From Chamaelirium japonicum (lineage: Eukaryota > Streptophyta > Magnoliopsida > Liliales > Melanthiaceae), in assembly GCA_947650365.1 (NCBI GenBank), contig OX393549.1:21504572-21568571 (forward strand): a DNA stretch of 64,000 nucleotides, given 5' to 3'. The position numbers were made by a program, and so were the translations under genes. Positions 9,943-22,404 of the stretch are shown one piece after another. The notes under the pieces are model-generated. The model was not told the DNA's origin, did no database searches, and saw nothing but the letters and a program-made list of their open reading frames with translations. Position 1 is the first letter of the stretch. Each line of letters starts with the position of its first letter.

Positions 9943-11318
9943 TTAGGCATAGTAACTTTTGAGGTACTTGTCGTTGATAGGGCCGAGTATGAGCCCTTCT
10001 AGCGTAGTGAGGAGGTAAGCACCGTTGGAGTAGACTTCTTTGACAGAGTGTGGTCCATCCCATTTGGTGTCGAACTTCTTTCCTCCTCGATGTAAGAGAA
10101 TGATGGGGCATTTGACTGCCAGCACTAGTTCTCTTGTTTGGAAGGATCGAGGGCGAATCTTCTTGTTGAAGGTGTGAGTTAGTCTGGCTTGGTAATACTC
10201 CAGATGTTGTTGAGTTTCGAGGTGCCTTTCATCCAGGGCCTCTAATTCTGCTAGGCGGAGCTGAGCGTTGTCGTCTCTAGTGAGGCCTTCTTGGATTTCT
10301 ATCCTGAGTGATGGGATCTGGAGCTCGAGCGAGAGAACAACTTCTACCCCATAGACGAGGGAATACGGAGTTGCTTGTGTTGGAGTGCGAAAGGACTTTC
10401 GATAGGCCCATAGTACTTCGCCCATGCATTCGTGCCAGTCTATTTTTGTCTTCGAGACAGTTTTCTCCAGCAGTTTGCAGAGAGTCTTGTTGAAGGCCTC
10501 CGCTAGACTGTTGGCAGGAGCATTGTACATTGTTGAGCATGTTTGTTTAATGTCATACTTGGTGCAGAACTGGCTGATAGCAGCATTCTTAAATTGCTTC
10601 CTGTTGTCCGTTACGATGTAGCGAGAGATTCTGTATCGGAAGATAATGTCATTCTGGATGAAGCTGATGACAAAGTGCCTTGTAACTTCCTATAGAGGTA
10701 TTGCTTCAGCCCATTTGGAGAAGTAGTCCGTTGCTGCCATAATGTAAAGATATTGCTTAGAGGACTTGGGCAGGGAACCGACAATCCGTCAAAGGTCCAC
10801 GAAGCGATTGTTGGGTGCAGAGGCTCTGGTGGTTGACGGATGTAATCTCTGTGTAGCTGGCAAGCGTGACATTTCTTCGTGAACTCCAGGCTGTCCTTAA
10901 TCATAGTGGGCCAGTAATAGCCCATCCTCCTGACTTGAAAGTGGAGTTTTAGACCGGACTGGTGTGAGCCACAGATTCCAGCGTGTACTTCTTCCAGTGC
11001 TGCTTCTGCCTCCTCCTTTGCGAGGCACCTCAGGAGCGTGACATCGTAACTTCGGCGGTACAGCTCGTTGTTGAAGTAGTAGAACTTCAGAGACCGTCAA
11101 CGAATATCAACTTTGCGCTTTGGATCTTCGGGGAGTTTGCCATGGACGAGATAATCCATGAAAAGTTGCCTCCAGTCTTGCTCTTCAATTTCGAGGACGT
11201 GCACCACGTTGGCTTGAGCTAGGATCTCGACAGGGACTTCTTCTTTGGTGAGCACTATTCTCCTACAGACGGGAACGATGAGCTGGCATTCTTCTGGAAA
11301 CGGGAGTGTAGCCACCAA
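9943..11318 (-). pseudogene. Integrase module of the inner Tat element, broken
   Basis: Segments in changing frames: 11318-11097 (linker, EILAQANVVHVLEIEEQDW), a zinc-binding HHCC part (HAGICGSHQ and CHACQLH around 10860-11010), the core, shifted after 10780, and 10530-9943, an open C-terminal half. The last has AEAFNKTLCKLLEKTV, WHECMGEVLWAYRKSFRT, PYSLVYGVEVVL and the C-terminal KWDGPHSVKEVYSNGAYLL block. Integrase joins the cDNA to host DNA; with the core frameshifted this copy is inactive. Confidence 0.8.
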
Positions 11319-11474
11319 GTTTGCGAGTGCGTCATCCTATTGGTTGAGGTTTCTGGAGACATACTGAATGGAAGCAGCCTCGAGTTTGCCAAGGAGTTCC
11401 AAAGCTTGCGCGTGTAGTGGCACTAGGTCTTCTTTGTTGACTTCATATGCCCCCAAGACTTGCTGGATGACGAG

Positions 11475-13378
11475 CTAAGAGTCACCGAAAATCTCGAGTC
11501 CCTGAAGCTTCATATCGTTGGCGAGTTCGAGGTCGATGAGTAAAGCTTGATACTCCGCCACGTTGTTGGAGCATGGTTCCGACAGCAGAAATGAGAAGGG
11601 GAGTATCTCGTCGTTTGGAATGACGAAGATGACTCCGACTCCTGCTATTTCTTGTCTTGCTGCACCGTCAAAAAACATCTTCCAGGAGGGGGCGATGTCG
11701 ATGGAGAATACTTCTTCGTCTGGGAGATATTCTGACATTTCCCATTCTGCCAGGAGGGGATATTCTGTGAGAAAGTCCGCAAGAGCTTGCCCTTTGGCTG
11801 CCTTATGTGGCACAAAGGTGATATCAAACTCGAGGAGTAGCAGTGCCCACTTTGGCAGACGTCTAGAGAGCACTGGCTTTGACATGATGTATTTGAGTGG
11901 GTCGGCTTTCGAGATGAGTCTGACGGTGTGAGCCAGCATGTAGTGTCGCAGCTTCTTTATAGCGAAGATGATGTCAAGCAGACCTTCTCGATCGGGGAGT
12001 AGTTTAGCTTTACGCCGATGAGAGTGTGACTCAAGTAGGAGCATGATGTCTCCTTACCCAGCTCGTTGTCTTGGGCCAGGAGTGCCCCCAAGGATTGCTC
12101 CTGGGCACTAATGTAGAGGATCAGCGGCCTTCCTTGAACTGGCGCCGATATGACTGGTGGCTTCAGTAGATAGGCTTTGATGCTTTGGAGGGCTTCTTGG
12201 CAAGCATCATCCCATTTGAACGTTGCTCCTTTCTTCATGAGGTGACTGAACGGATGACACTTCCCGACTAGGTTGGCGATTAATCTTCGGATATACGCCA
12301 GATGTCCTTGGAGACCTCTGAGGTCTCGCACTATCTTTGGTGCGGGCATATTGATAATAGTATCAATTTTGGATTGATCTATCTCAATGCCTCGATGTCG
12401 CATGACGAAGCCAAGGAATTTGCCTGAGGAGACTCCGAATGCGCACTTGAGTGGATTCATGCGGAGTTGGTACCTTCGAAGCCGTTTGAAGATTAGCTCG
12501 AGATCTTGCAGATGTGCCGACTTCTTCTTAGATTTCACAACAAGGTCGTCGACGTAGCACTCCACATTTTAATGAAGAATGTCGTCGAAGATTCTCTGTA
12601 TAGCTCGTTGGTAGGTAGCTCCTGCGTTTTTCAAGCCGAACAGCATAACATTGTAACAGTAGATTTCCTTTGGTGTGCGGAATGCTGTGAGCTCTTCGTC
12701 TTTGGGTGCCATCCGGATCTGGTTGTAGCCTGAGGATCCGTCCATGAAAGTTAGCACCTCATGGCCTGTCGTCGCGTCCACCATTAGCTCCGTGATTGGC
12801 AAGGAAAAGTCGTCCTTTAGACATACGTTGTTCAAGTCTCTAAAGTTCACGCACACTCGGATTTGACCATTCTTCTTTTTAACTAGGACGACGCTAGAGA
12901 TCTATGTCGGGTACTTGACTTCTCAGATGAAGCCGGCTTCAATTAGCTTGTTTACTTCGCCTTCTATTTGGGGCACCAGTTTCGGCTGGTAGCGTCTTTG
13001 TCCTTGCTTGATGGCGCTAGCTCCGTGTTTGACGCTGAGCTGGTGCACTGCGATTTTGGGATCGAGACCCGGCATCTCCTTGTAGGACCATGCAAAAACA
13101 TCTCTATATTCTTGGAACAGTTTGATGTATGCAGCTTCTTCTTCAGGAGTCAAGAGTATGCTGACAAATGTAGGCCGAGGCTCCATTTCTGCACCCAAGT
13201 TGATTTCCTTCAAGTCATCAACGGTGGACTGCCCCCCTTCTTCGAGGACCGACGGGGCATCTTGCAACTCGTCGTCCGAAGTAGAAGCATCACCGTTGTC
13301 AGTTTCGATAACGGAGATATGATTAACGACTGCCATGGGTGGGTGGGCGGGTGTTGAAACGATACCACGGTCGAACAC
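11475..13378 (-). pseudogene. RT and dual RNase H module of the inner Tat element, broken
   Basis: RT entry block WSYKEMPGLDP (13378-12923), fingers and palm CVNFRDLNNVCLKDDFSLP and DGSSGYNQI (12856-12569), catalytic YVDD (~12555) and thumb to 11957. Then comes the Ty3-type RNase H (LYISAQEQSLGALLAQ) and, after a degraded connection, an archaeal-type RNase H with MFFDGAARQE and CSNNVAEYQALL (~11700-11500). Two RNase H domains are a hallmark of the Tat/Athila group. At least two stops (near 12566 and 12856) and frame changes disrupt it. Confidence 0.85.
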
Positions 13379-13393
13379 CGACCTATTCTTTGG

Positions 13394-15805
13394 TTACTTG
13401 ACTGGCCTGAGCCTTTCGAACACGGATGTACGCTTTAGATTCGATCGGCTTTGCCTATTTTTGTTTTGCTTTTGGAGTAAGGCTTGGCATCGAGCTCGTC
13501 GCCGTCTTCTCTTACTATCGGGACAGCTGGCGTAGGTGGAGCGTGCATCGGAGATTATCGATCCTTCAGCTGCTTCGTCTACCATCTTTGCCCCAATGTA
13601 GTTGGAGGTGAAGGTCTTTTTCACTGCAATCTTGATGACCATCGGAGTTTGACTGGAGCCAATGCCTTGGCGGTTCGGGAGAAATTGTTCGTCGCTTTGA
13701 AATAGACGAGCTTGAGACCTGGTCATCCCATGTGGCATTGCTATTGGGGGAAGTGTGCCCATTTGCCTAGCGCTTCCTTCATTGTAGCCGGCTTTGAACA
13801 GCAGCTTGGCGGTGTTTTGCCCCCAACTCCCTTTTGGCTTGAATTCGAGTCGACTGATGTCGGTAGATCTGCCAGGTCCGATCAGGTCCAAATCTTGCGT
13901 TAGACTAGGTAACGACAATGTCATTTCTTGCAGAGTGATGACATTGGCTTTCGATAATGGCGGGACTAGATCTCTTGTCGAAGTAGAAGGTGGTCGCTCG
14001 GGTTTGCGAAGCCATTGAGGTACGAGGCGCATGACAGGCGTCGCTTGGACGAGCAACGGAGTATGTTGCATTGTTCTCGGTTTGGAGTTGATGCGCATCC
14101 TTTGTCTTGATTTCGATGCTTCCTTGACTTCGAGTATCGCCTTGTCGAAAGGTTGCATCAGTTTTGCAGGGGGAGGAGCCTCATCCTGCTTTGCTTCTTC
14201 AGCCTTCTAGGCTCGAGGGGCTTTAGCTCAAAGAACTTCTACTACAAGGTCTTTTGCCTGATAGAACTTGGCGTCAACAAGGTATGCCTCGGCTTCATTG
14301 AACGGCTTATCATCAGTGACGATGCACTTCTCCATGCCTTTCTCATAGTACTTGAGGCACTGATGCCAAGTGGACACTACAACGTCGTTCTCATGTAGCC
14401 ATAGTCTTCCCAACAGGAGGTGATACGATGTCTGGCAGTCAATGATATGGAAGAGGACTGTTGTGTCGAGCTGGCCAATTGAAAGCTTCAGGCGGATGAT
14501 TCCGATAATGGACTGTCCACCCTGGTTGAACCCTTGAATGACCAGATGGCTGTGCGAGCGTTGGTCATTGGTGATGCCGAATTACTGCATCGTTTGGATG
14601 GGCATGATGTTGACGGTGGAGCCACAGTCTAGCAGGATTTGATTCATCGACTTCTCTTTGATGTATCCTGAAACGTAGACGAGCCGGTTGTGCAATTGTG
14701 TTCCGAGTTGCAAGTCTTCGTTCGAGAAGGTTATCGTCGCATCGTACGAGGCCACAGTCTTGCCCTTCTCGTCATCCTTCCTTTTTCTTTTGTAGCTGTC
14801 CGGGTCAGCCAAAGCTGCAGCCATTGCTAGGCGAGCTTTCTTCGAGAGGTGCAAAGCTTCTACGAGCGGCAAGTGTAGGATTGCCTCATCGTGAGAGGCG
14901 GTGCCTTCTTTGTCAGAGCCGTCTCTCTCGTTGGTGGAGTCGCCTTCTTCGGAAGTCTCGATCTCGCCTTTTTCTTTCGATATTTTATGAACTTCAACCA
15001 TGCAACATGAAACCCTGATGTGCTGATCGGCTGGGAGGAAGTGATCCGGGAAGAACTCTTGCAACGTTGCTGGTTTCGGAAGGCTTTGCTGGAGGAGATC
15101 GTCTGGGTTTGCCAGCGGCACTTTGAACACCTTTCTTCTTGGAGCCTTGCTTTTCTTCTTATAAGTTTTCCATTCGCGAAGTCTCCTCATTACCCAGTCT
15201 TGCTTATGTTGCTTTGCCTGTCATGGCCTTCGTCTCCGAAGTAGCATGACCCATGCCTCTTCATCGGTGGATTCCCCCCTACTAAGGTGATGATCGGCAG
15301 TAACAGCCACAGGTTCCTTATTGGTCAGAAAAACTTGTTCTTCCAGAGGCTTTACTAACTCGTCTTCCGATCCCCAGCCGGTGGGCTTGATTTCTTTGAT
15401 CGAAATGGATAGAGGCTTCGAGTAGAGGACGTAATAGTCGAATTTGCCCGAAGGCTGGCCTAGCAGACCGACTTCTGGATCTCCTTGCTCGTATCTCTTT
15501 TGGAGAGCGCATTGGGACGTAGCTTGATCGGGAGGAACTTGCTCTTCTGAAAGCTCCACTGGCTCGTCTTCCGATCCCTAGCCGGTGGGCTTGATTTCTT
15601 CGGTCGAAACGGATGGATGCTTTGAGTAAAGGACATAATAGTCAAATTTGCCTGAAGGCTGGCCCAGCAGACCGACTCCTAGATCTCCTTGCTCATACCT
15701 CTGTTGGAGAGTGCGTTGAGACGTGACTTTGCTTGGTGCTGACGTGAGCGACGGTTGCCCCCGGGGCAATGGCATTTCCTCCTTAGCGAGCGCAGGAGCA
15801 CGTTG
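13394..15805 (-). pseudogene. Protease module and flanking spacers of the inner Tat element
   Basis: The retropepsin active-site strand LLDCGSTVNIMP is at ~14610-14650, with the catalytic Asp present. A stop follows soon after (TMQ, stop, ~14582), and the second half continues to 14228 with RLWLHENDVVVSTWHQCLKYYE. A Lys-rich spacer extends to 13394. Upstream, ~15240-15780 holds a 203-bp tandem duplication: the GQPSGKFDYYVLYSK block occurs twice, at ~15420 and ~15640. That length shifts the frame. Confidence 0.75.
15361..15766 (-). repeat. 203-bp tandem duplication in the gag-protease spacer
   Basis: CGTCTTCCGATCC...AGCCGG begins at 15361 and again at 15564. Both copies encode the GQPSGKFDYYVLYSK motif. 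203 is not a multiple of three. Confidence 0.7.
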
Positions 15806-17742
15806 TCACCGTCTCGAAACCTTCAGTTGGAAAGCTGACTTTGCGATAGGCCTTTGACGATTGACACATAATTTGGGCATTCCTTGTCGTGCATTAACGC
15901 ATACCGACGGGAAGGAACCGAAGGTGATGGATGTCATGTTTGCTGTAGCGACCTCTCCGGAGTCGATCTCTATCTTTCCTTGCTTTGTGAGCGACATGAT
16001 TCTTTCCTTGAAGACGAAGCATCTTTCGATGGGATGACTTACCACTCGGTGGTCTTTGCAGAAGAGAGGGTCGTCAACGCGATGCATCTGCTTGGGTCTT
16101 TTTGAGGGAGGAAGCTCTATCATCTTCTCCTGTAGCAATTGGTTGAACATGGCGGAGACTTCCGAGTCCGGGAAGGGGTACTCCTTTACTTCGAGCTCCT
16201 CGAGAGTCATCCTTTGTCTTTGCGGCGGAGGTGACGGTATGGCGGCTCCTTTTCTTTGATCCGGCTTGCCACCGATCTTGAGCGGCTTGGAGGTCGAAGC
16301 GACGTCGACAATGTTGACTTGCTTCGATTTCGGTGCCGACGGTTTGTCCTTCTTCTCCACCATCAGAAAGTCCTTGTTCTTTGAGTCTCCGCGGTTTGCT
16401 AGGCTGAGTTCCATGTCGTGAGCCTGAGTTGCGAGTTCTTCGAAGGACCGAGGCTTGATCACTTTGACGATGTAGAGCAGGCCCCAGTGCATGCCTTGGG
16501 TGCATATCTCGATGGCCGAGTCTTCAGACAAGCGGTCTCGTGAATTCAGTGCGAGGTTCCTCCATCGGTCGATGTAGTCGATCACCGGCTCATCCTTTTT
16601 TTGCTTGACGGTAGTAAGCTCAGTCATGCTGACGGTGCGTCTGGTGCTGTAGAAGCGATTGAGCAACTCCCTCTCTATCTGATCCTAACTATCGATAGAT
16701 CCTGCAGGAAGATCCACATACCAGTCGAAAACGTTACCTTTGAGAGTGCGAACGAACTACTTCACCATCTCATCTCCATATGTGCCAGTATTGTTGCAGG
16801 TTTCGATGAAGTGAGCAACGTGCTACCATGGATTTCCCTTCCGGTCGAAGTACTGGAACTTTGGTGGCTGGAACCCGATGGGGAAACACAGCTACTGGAT
16901 CCTCGCGGTATAAGGCTTCGAGTATGCCGCCGTGATCGGAGGAAGACTACCGCCATGGGAACGCATCATGTCGGCCACCAATGCTTGTATTTGCTGCGCA
17001 TTTATTGTTGCTATCGCAGGAGATTGGGCAGTCATCGAGACTGGCATCGGAGATACAACTTCTGTCAGGACGGGAGCTGAGGAGAGCGCTGGAGTAGTCA
17101 CTGGAATGGTTGGAACAACCTCTGTAGGAGCGAGAGTTGAAGACGGAGCTGGAGCGGCTATTGGAGAAGCCAGAGGTTGATTGATCGCCGTAGCAACCCT
17201 TGCGCTTAGCTTCTGAAGCAAAGTGTTGATGTGACGATCCTTCTCCTCCATCAGTCGAGTAATCTGAGCCATATGTTCGCCCATTTGCATGACTTATAGC
17301 TGAAGAGCAGACGGAGGATGGTGACGGAGGACGTCTCGATGTTGCAAGCTTGCATCCTCGTCATCATCGTCGGAGACGTAGTTGCGCCGACTCGCTTCTG
17401 CTTGATGAGGAACGTTTGCCCCTGCAGAGGAGGTGCAACGTCTGCTGGAGAACCCGAACGAACTCGAGGTTGAGGCTCTTCCTTCCCAAACTTCTGGACA
17501 TGGACTCCAGGATTGATGCTTGTTTCTTCATGTACCAAGGCCTCGTCGGCGTTTTGGCGAACATCTTCGGCAGCAATTTCTGGTGTGAAGATATCCGTAA
17601 GAGTTTGAGTACGCCAAGTGTAGACACGTACCATCGGGGGAACATTACCCCCCGGGTTTACTGGACCACCATGTCGGAGAAGAGGAGACTCGACGATGGG
17701 CGAAAGGCTTGGAGCAAACGCATCGTTGCTTGTCCCGGCCAT
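15806..17742 (-). pseudogene. gag of the inner Tat element, broken
   Basis: N-terminus MAGTSNDAFAPSLSP at 17742. It then passes through a frame change near 17290 into a coiled segment (MQMGEHMAQITRLMEEKDR). The conserved gag core is at ~16890-16400, with FDWYVDLPAGSID, ELLNRFYSTRRTVSMTEL and EPVIDYIDRWRNLALNSRD. A C-terminal block with DDPLFCKDHRVVSHPIERCFVFKERI ends at 15806. In-frame TAG codons interrupt the core (for example near 16757 and 16686). Gag forms the particle that packages element RNA. Confidence 0.85.
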
Positions 17743-17789
17743 TGCAAACTTGAAGCAACTTCTTCAACCGTACAGATGAAAGGAGAAGA

Positions 17790-17814
17790 CGTCCCACCGG
17801 GCGTGCCAGAAATC
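17790..17814 (-). promoter_or_regulatory. Primer-binding region of the inner element
   Basis: On the minus strand the bases just inside the 5' LTR read GATTTCTGGCACGCCCGG. The TGGCACGCCCGGTGGGA core has the position and form of a tRNA-primed site. The tRNA was not identified. Confidence 0.5.
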
Positions 17815-20385
17815 TGTATGTGAAGAAAAAGATCCGGGTCGTCTTTATTGCAAACACACGAAGATTACAAGAGGCCGGGACCCGGGGACTCGGGGGTGGT
17901 AAGCCGGGTGCGGTGAATATTGATCAGGAGATTATGGGAGAGATCCTCTGGAGGGTCCCTTTGATCCGCGTCTCCATATGGTATTCGTGTGAGAGCTCTG
18001 AAGGGGTTGCCCAGGACAGAGGTCTTTAAAGGGTGAGGATTTTTTGAGAGGCTAAGGAGTATTCGTCGTTGCTTTTGTCCCTTCCGTGCTTCACGCTTTC
18101 TCGGCTAGGGGTTTTCGGCGTCGCTTCTCGGTCTTCATGTCTTTCTCGCTCCTTGCTAGACCTTGGCATCCTTGATCGTCGGTTCGCGGCGTCGATCATG
18201 CTTTTGGCATCGGCTTTGGCTTTGGCTTTCGGCTTCGGCTTGGCTTTGGCATGGCTCTGGCTTTTGCTTTGCTTTGGCGCTTATGCTTGGACGTAGATAG
18301 AGGGAGACTTGCGATGCTTTCGTTCTTCCGGACTTCGCGTTGTATCGGCTAGAACATGCGGTGCTTTTGCTCGTGACCGACGTAGTCGCTTGGATTTGGC
18401 ACTTGCGTTGCTTTGGCGCGAGCTTTACCGAGGCTTTTGCTCTGGCTTCTTGTGTTGCTTTTGCTTCGGTATTGACTCGATCTTCTCCTTGAACAGCGAT
18501 GGCTACTTCTTCAAGGCTTATGGCTTCCTCGATGGTTTAGGTGTCGGCTCGACTTTTCTTTTTCTCTGGGCTTCTTTGGCGTGATCGGAGTCGAAGGGTT
18601 CCTTTGAAGACGACAAGTGTAGCGACGACTTTGCTTCCCTTCTTCTCCGGGCTTCTTTGGCATGATCGGATTCGAAGGGTTCCTTTGAAGACGGCAAGGG
18701 TGGCACAAATCTCTGTGCGACGGTTGTATCATCGGCTTTGCTTTGAAGACGACGTGTGTAGCGACGACTTTGCTTCTTTTCTTCTCTGGGCTTCTATGGC
18801 ATGATCGGATTCGAAGGCTTCCTTTGAAGACGGCAGGGGTAGCACCGATCTCCGTGCGACGGTTGTAGCGTCGGGTTTGCTTTGAAGATGATGGGTGTAG
18901 CGACGACTTTGCTTCCGGGCTTCTTTAGCGTGATCGGATTCGAAGGCTTCCTTTGAAGACGGCAGGGGTAGCACCGATCTCCGTGCGACGGTTGTAGCGT
19001 CGGCTTTGCTTTGAAGACGACGGGTATAGCGACGCTTCGGGTGTTCCTCTCTAAGCTTTCTTCTTCGTGGATGGAGTGGACATTTGTTGAAGGCGACGGG
19101 TGATGATGCTTCGGTTTTCTTCTCCGGGCTTTTGGGCTTGATCGGAGTCGAAGGCTTGTTGGAGACGACGGGGTGGTGCCGCTTCGATCTTCTTCTTCGT
19201 CCTGTCCTTCTGGCGTCTTCGGAGTTGAAGGGTTCTTCTTTTCCGAGCTTTTTTCTTCGTGCACCGAGTCGAAGGCTTGATCTTCTTGTGCAAAGATCTT
19301 TACGTTGATGAGGGCTTTCAATGGACTAAGCCAGTCCCAAAGGGATAGGCTTGTCCGTGCCTCGTGAAGCCTTGGGTCGATGAAGAGCGCGTCTCCTCTT
19401 CTGCAGAGCTTCCTCGCTTCGTCTTCAGCTTCCGACTCCTTCGACCGTTATGGTGTCGGCTTCTTCTCCGGGCTTTTGAGCTTGATCGGAGTCGAAGGCT
19501 TGTTGGAGACGACAGGGTAGTGCCGTTCCGATCTTCTTCTTCGGTCTTTGCTTCTGGCATCTTCGGAGTTGATGGGTTCTTCTTCTCCGAGCTTTCTTCT
19601 TCGTGTATGGAGTCGAATGCTCTATCTTCTTGTACAAGGGTCTTCACTTTGATGAGGGCTTTCAATGGACTAAGCCGGTCTCGAAGGGATAGGCTTGCCC
19701 GTGCCTCGTGAATCCTTGGGTCGATGAAGAGCGTGTCTCATCTTCTACAGTGCTTCCTCGCTTCGTATTCAGCTTTCGACCCCTTCCACCTCTTGAGCCT
19801 TCCCCCTCCCCCTCTATTTATAGGTGAAGGGGGGAGGGGAGAGATATAGGAAGTTTAATTTTGAATCCCTTTAATATCTCCCCCATAATTACCCAAGATT
19901 TATTCTTCAATTGAAGAGAAGAATAAACTTTTATTTGCTTTCCTTTTCTGGCGGGGTAATTATGGTTGAATCTTGCACATGAAATGGATGGCGACCCGGC
20001 TCTTCTTCTTGTCCGTCGGATCGAGGGATTGTCACAGATCCACGCATAAGTAGACGTCATACGCAACCTCCCCCCGTGCATGGCGGTCTTTCTTTTCTTT
20101 TTCTTCTTTTCTTTCTTTTCTTTCCTTTTCTTTTCTTTATTTTCTTTTATTTTCCTCTTCTTATCGCCTCCAACTTGGTGCATGCGAGTCGGGTCAAGGT
20201 ACAAGTGTGTATCGGGTTTGCCTCCAACTTGGTGCATGCGAGTCGGGTCCAGGTATGAGTGCGTGACGGGTTTGCCTCCAACTTGGTGCATGCGAGTCGG
20301 GTCCGGGCCGGAGTGCGTGTCGGGTTTGCCTCCGAATTGGCGCATGCGAGTCGGGTTAGGGTTAGACACAATTTGTGTGCCTACA
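17815..20385 (-). repeat. 5' LTR of the inner Tat element (2571 bp)
   Basis: Homologous to 2200-5010. It begins TGTATGTGAAG and ends GTGCCTACA on the plus strand. The TATA box on the minus strand is at 19815-19822. It has three to four 54-bp units (20165-20360) against six in the partner, and lacks the ~100-bp stretch at 4550-4640. Confidence 0.9.
20165..20360. repeat. 54-bp tandem array in the 5' LTR
   Basis: Three to four copies of the same unit as 4640-4985 (CCTCCAACTTGGTGCATGCG). Confidence 0.8.
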
Positions 20386-20390
20386 GTACC
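20386..20390. repeat. Right target-site duplication of the inner Tat element
   Basis: GTACC directly after the LTR end, matching GCACC at 2195-2199 with one substitution. Confidence 0.75.
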
Positions 20391-22140
20391 ATCTCAGCGT
20401 CAAACACAGAGCTAGCGCCATCAAGCAAGGACAAAAACATTACCGGCCAAAACAAGCACATCGAGTCAATGATCCGCTCTTCTGCAAGTACAACCGGATG
20501 GTCAGCCATCCCATCGAGAAGTGCTTTGTCTTTAAAGAAAGAATCATGGCACTCGCCAAGCAAGGGATAATCGATATCGACTCTGGTGACTTTGTCGAAA
20601 CAAACATGATGTCAATTTGACTCCTTCTCGCCAGTGTTGATTGCTCCACAATACACTTCAGCAAGGCTGCATATCGTCTATCGAAGATCAATGGCGAAAC
20701 CAGGTCGACGATGATATGCTCCTTCAGTGCCTAGGGCCAAATCCTCACTGTCTTAGGGGCAACCACCTCTTATGCAAATACTCCTTCTTCCAAACGAAGC
20801 TACGTCCCGGCACATGCTCAAAGCGAGAGATGAACAAAGAAGCCCCGAAGTCAACCTGCTAGGCCAACCATCAGGTAAGTTCAACTTCTATGTTTTCTAC
20901 TCCAGGCCTCCTTCGATTCCAAACGAAGAAGTCAAGCCAACCGGTTGGGGATCAGAAAATGAACTGGTATAGTCTCCAGAATAGCAAGTCCTTCTGATCA
21001 AAGAAGTGCCTTCAGTCGCAGAACCAGTTCTTCACCTTGGCGAGGAAGATCTTACTGATGAAAACACACGGGCTATGGCGCCTCGAAGGAGAAGGCCAAG
21101 GTGATCAAGCTATAGGATAGCACGCCTGGCTAACCACGAGAAAGATCAGGTGACAAGAAAACTCCCCAGAAGAAAGACCTTCAAGAAAAAGAGTGAAGCT
21201 CCAGAAAGAAAGACATCCAAAGTACCTCCGGCATGTCTGAAAAATCTTCTCCAGCAAATATGCCTAGAGCCGGCGACACTCCAGGAATTCTTTCCCAATC
21301 GCTACCTTGAAGCTGATCAAGACTTCAAGGTCTCCTGCTACATGGTGGGAGTCCACTAAGTGCTCCGGGAAGACGATAAAGAAAGCGGCACCAATATCGA
21401 AAGCATGAGGAGAAGCATCACCGCCAACGACAAGCTGTTCAACAAGACTGAAGCACACCTTGCTGACATCAAGGTCCACCAGGCCAAAGACCCCTTTGCA
21501 GAAGCTCCTCCAGCAAAGGCTCCACAAGCCCAGGAAGTCAGAGCAGCTACGAGGGACAAAAACTCTCTACTTACGAAACCAGTGACACCCTCCAGCCAGA
21601 CGGTGCACAAAGACAAAGAAGCGCCAACATCAAGACGGAAAATTCACATCAACTTCAAATCAAGCTCAATGCGACGCGTTCCATTGCCTGCTCAAGCTGC
21701 TTCAGTCCTGCGCCTCACACCTCAGTGGCTTCGCAAGCTAGGACGATCGCCTTCTACTCCAGCAAAGGAACCAACGTCATCATTCTCCGAGACCAACTTC
21801 ATCACTTTGCAAGAGATAACACTACCGTTACATGGTCTGTTGCACGTCTCGAGTTCAACTGAGTCTTCCGAGTACACCAGCGCTGAGCAACTCGCAATCA
21901 AGCCAGAAAACACTCGGGGGCAAAACTTCACCGAGTTGATGTTCAAATCCAGCTGCAACAAAGAAAGCACAGGGCAGATGGGTTCACTACTCTCAGCTGC
22001 AATACCACATCGCCTGACAAAGACTCAAGCTCGCCTCTTCAAAAGCAGCGAACAAATCCTTCTAAATCACTGAAGCATCAACTGCAGTCAAACTCCAGCA
22101 ATCATCAAAACTCCAGTCAAGAAGATCTTCACTTCTAACT
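20386..22140 (+). pseudogene. Outer element gag end and spacers with the protease domain deleted
   Basis: Recognisable blocks: the gag C-terminus (MVSHPIEKCFVFKERIMALAKQG, 20390-20620), LLGQPSGKFNFYVFYSRPPS (~20850-20970), MTRKLPRRKTFKKKSEAPERK to VSCYMVGVH (21150-21359), then directly NDKLFNKTEAHLADIKVHQAKD (21360 onward) to 22073. In the left copy these last two blocks are separated by ~200 residues that include the retropepsin domain, so the protease has been removed. The 237-codon frame at 21360-22073 is open, but nothing enzymatic remains. Confidence 0.75.
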
Positions 22141-22404
22141 ATATTGAAGTGAAGAAGGCGGGCAACAACTGTGAACCAGCGGCGAGTCTCTCAAAAGGTA
22201 CTTTGCCTAGCGCAAGGTTACCCCCCTTGCCCAAAAAAAAAAAAAGAATTACTTGTGACTTGATCCCTCTCAGTAGGGTACGTAGGCAACCTACAAAGGT
22301 TCAGTCCAGAAAAAAAAAATCCCAACATTGTTCCAAAAGGCCAGTCTAGAGGAGAACGAGTACAGATCCATAAATCCAGTCAGCAAACCAAAAGATGACA
22401 AGAA

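Larger units (their letters stand above)
2200..20385 (-). mobile_element. Complete but decayed Tat-type Ty3/gypsy retrotransposon (~18.2 kb) inserted in a relative
   Basis: Read on the minus strand: 5' LTR (20385-17815), primer-binding region, gag, protease, RT, RNase H, a second archaeal-type RNase H, integrase, a convergent antisense gene, polypurine tract, 3' LTR (5010-2200). The LTRs start TGTAGGCAC and end CATACA. Flanks are GCACC (2195-2199) and GTACC (20386-20390), a 5-bp target duplication with one change. The dual RNase H, ~18 kb length and antisense PMD gene place it in the Tat lineage. Every coding module has stops or frameshifts, and the LTRs differ in length and in many bases, so the insertion is old. 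Confidence 0.9.
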
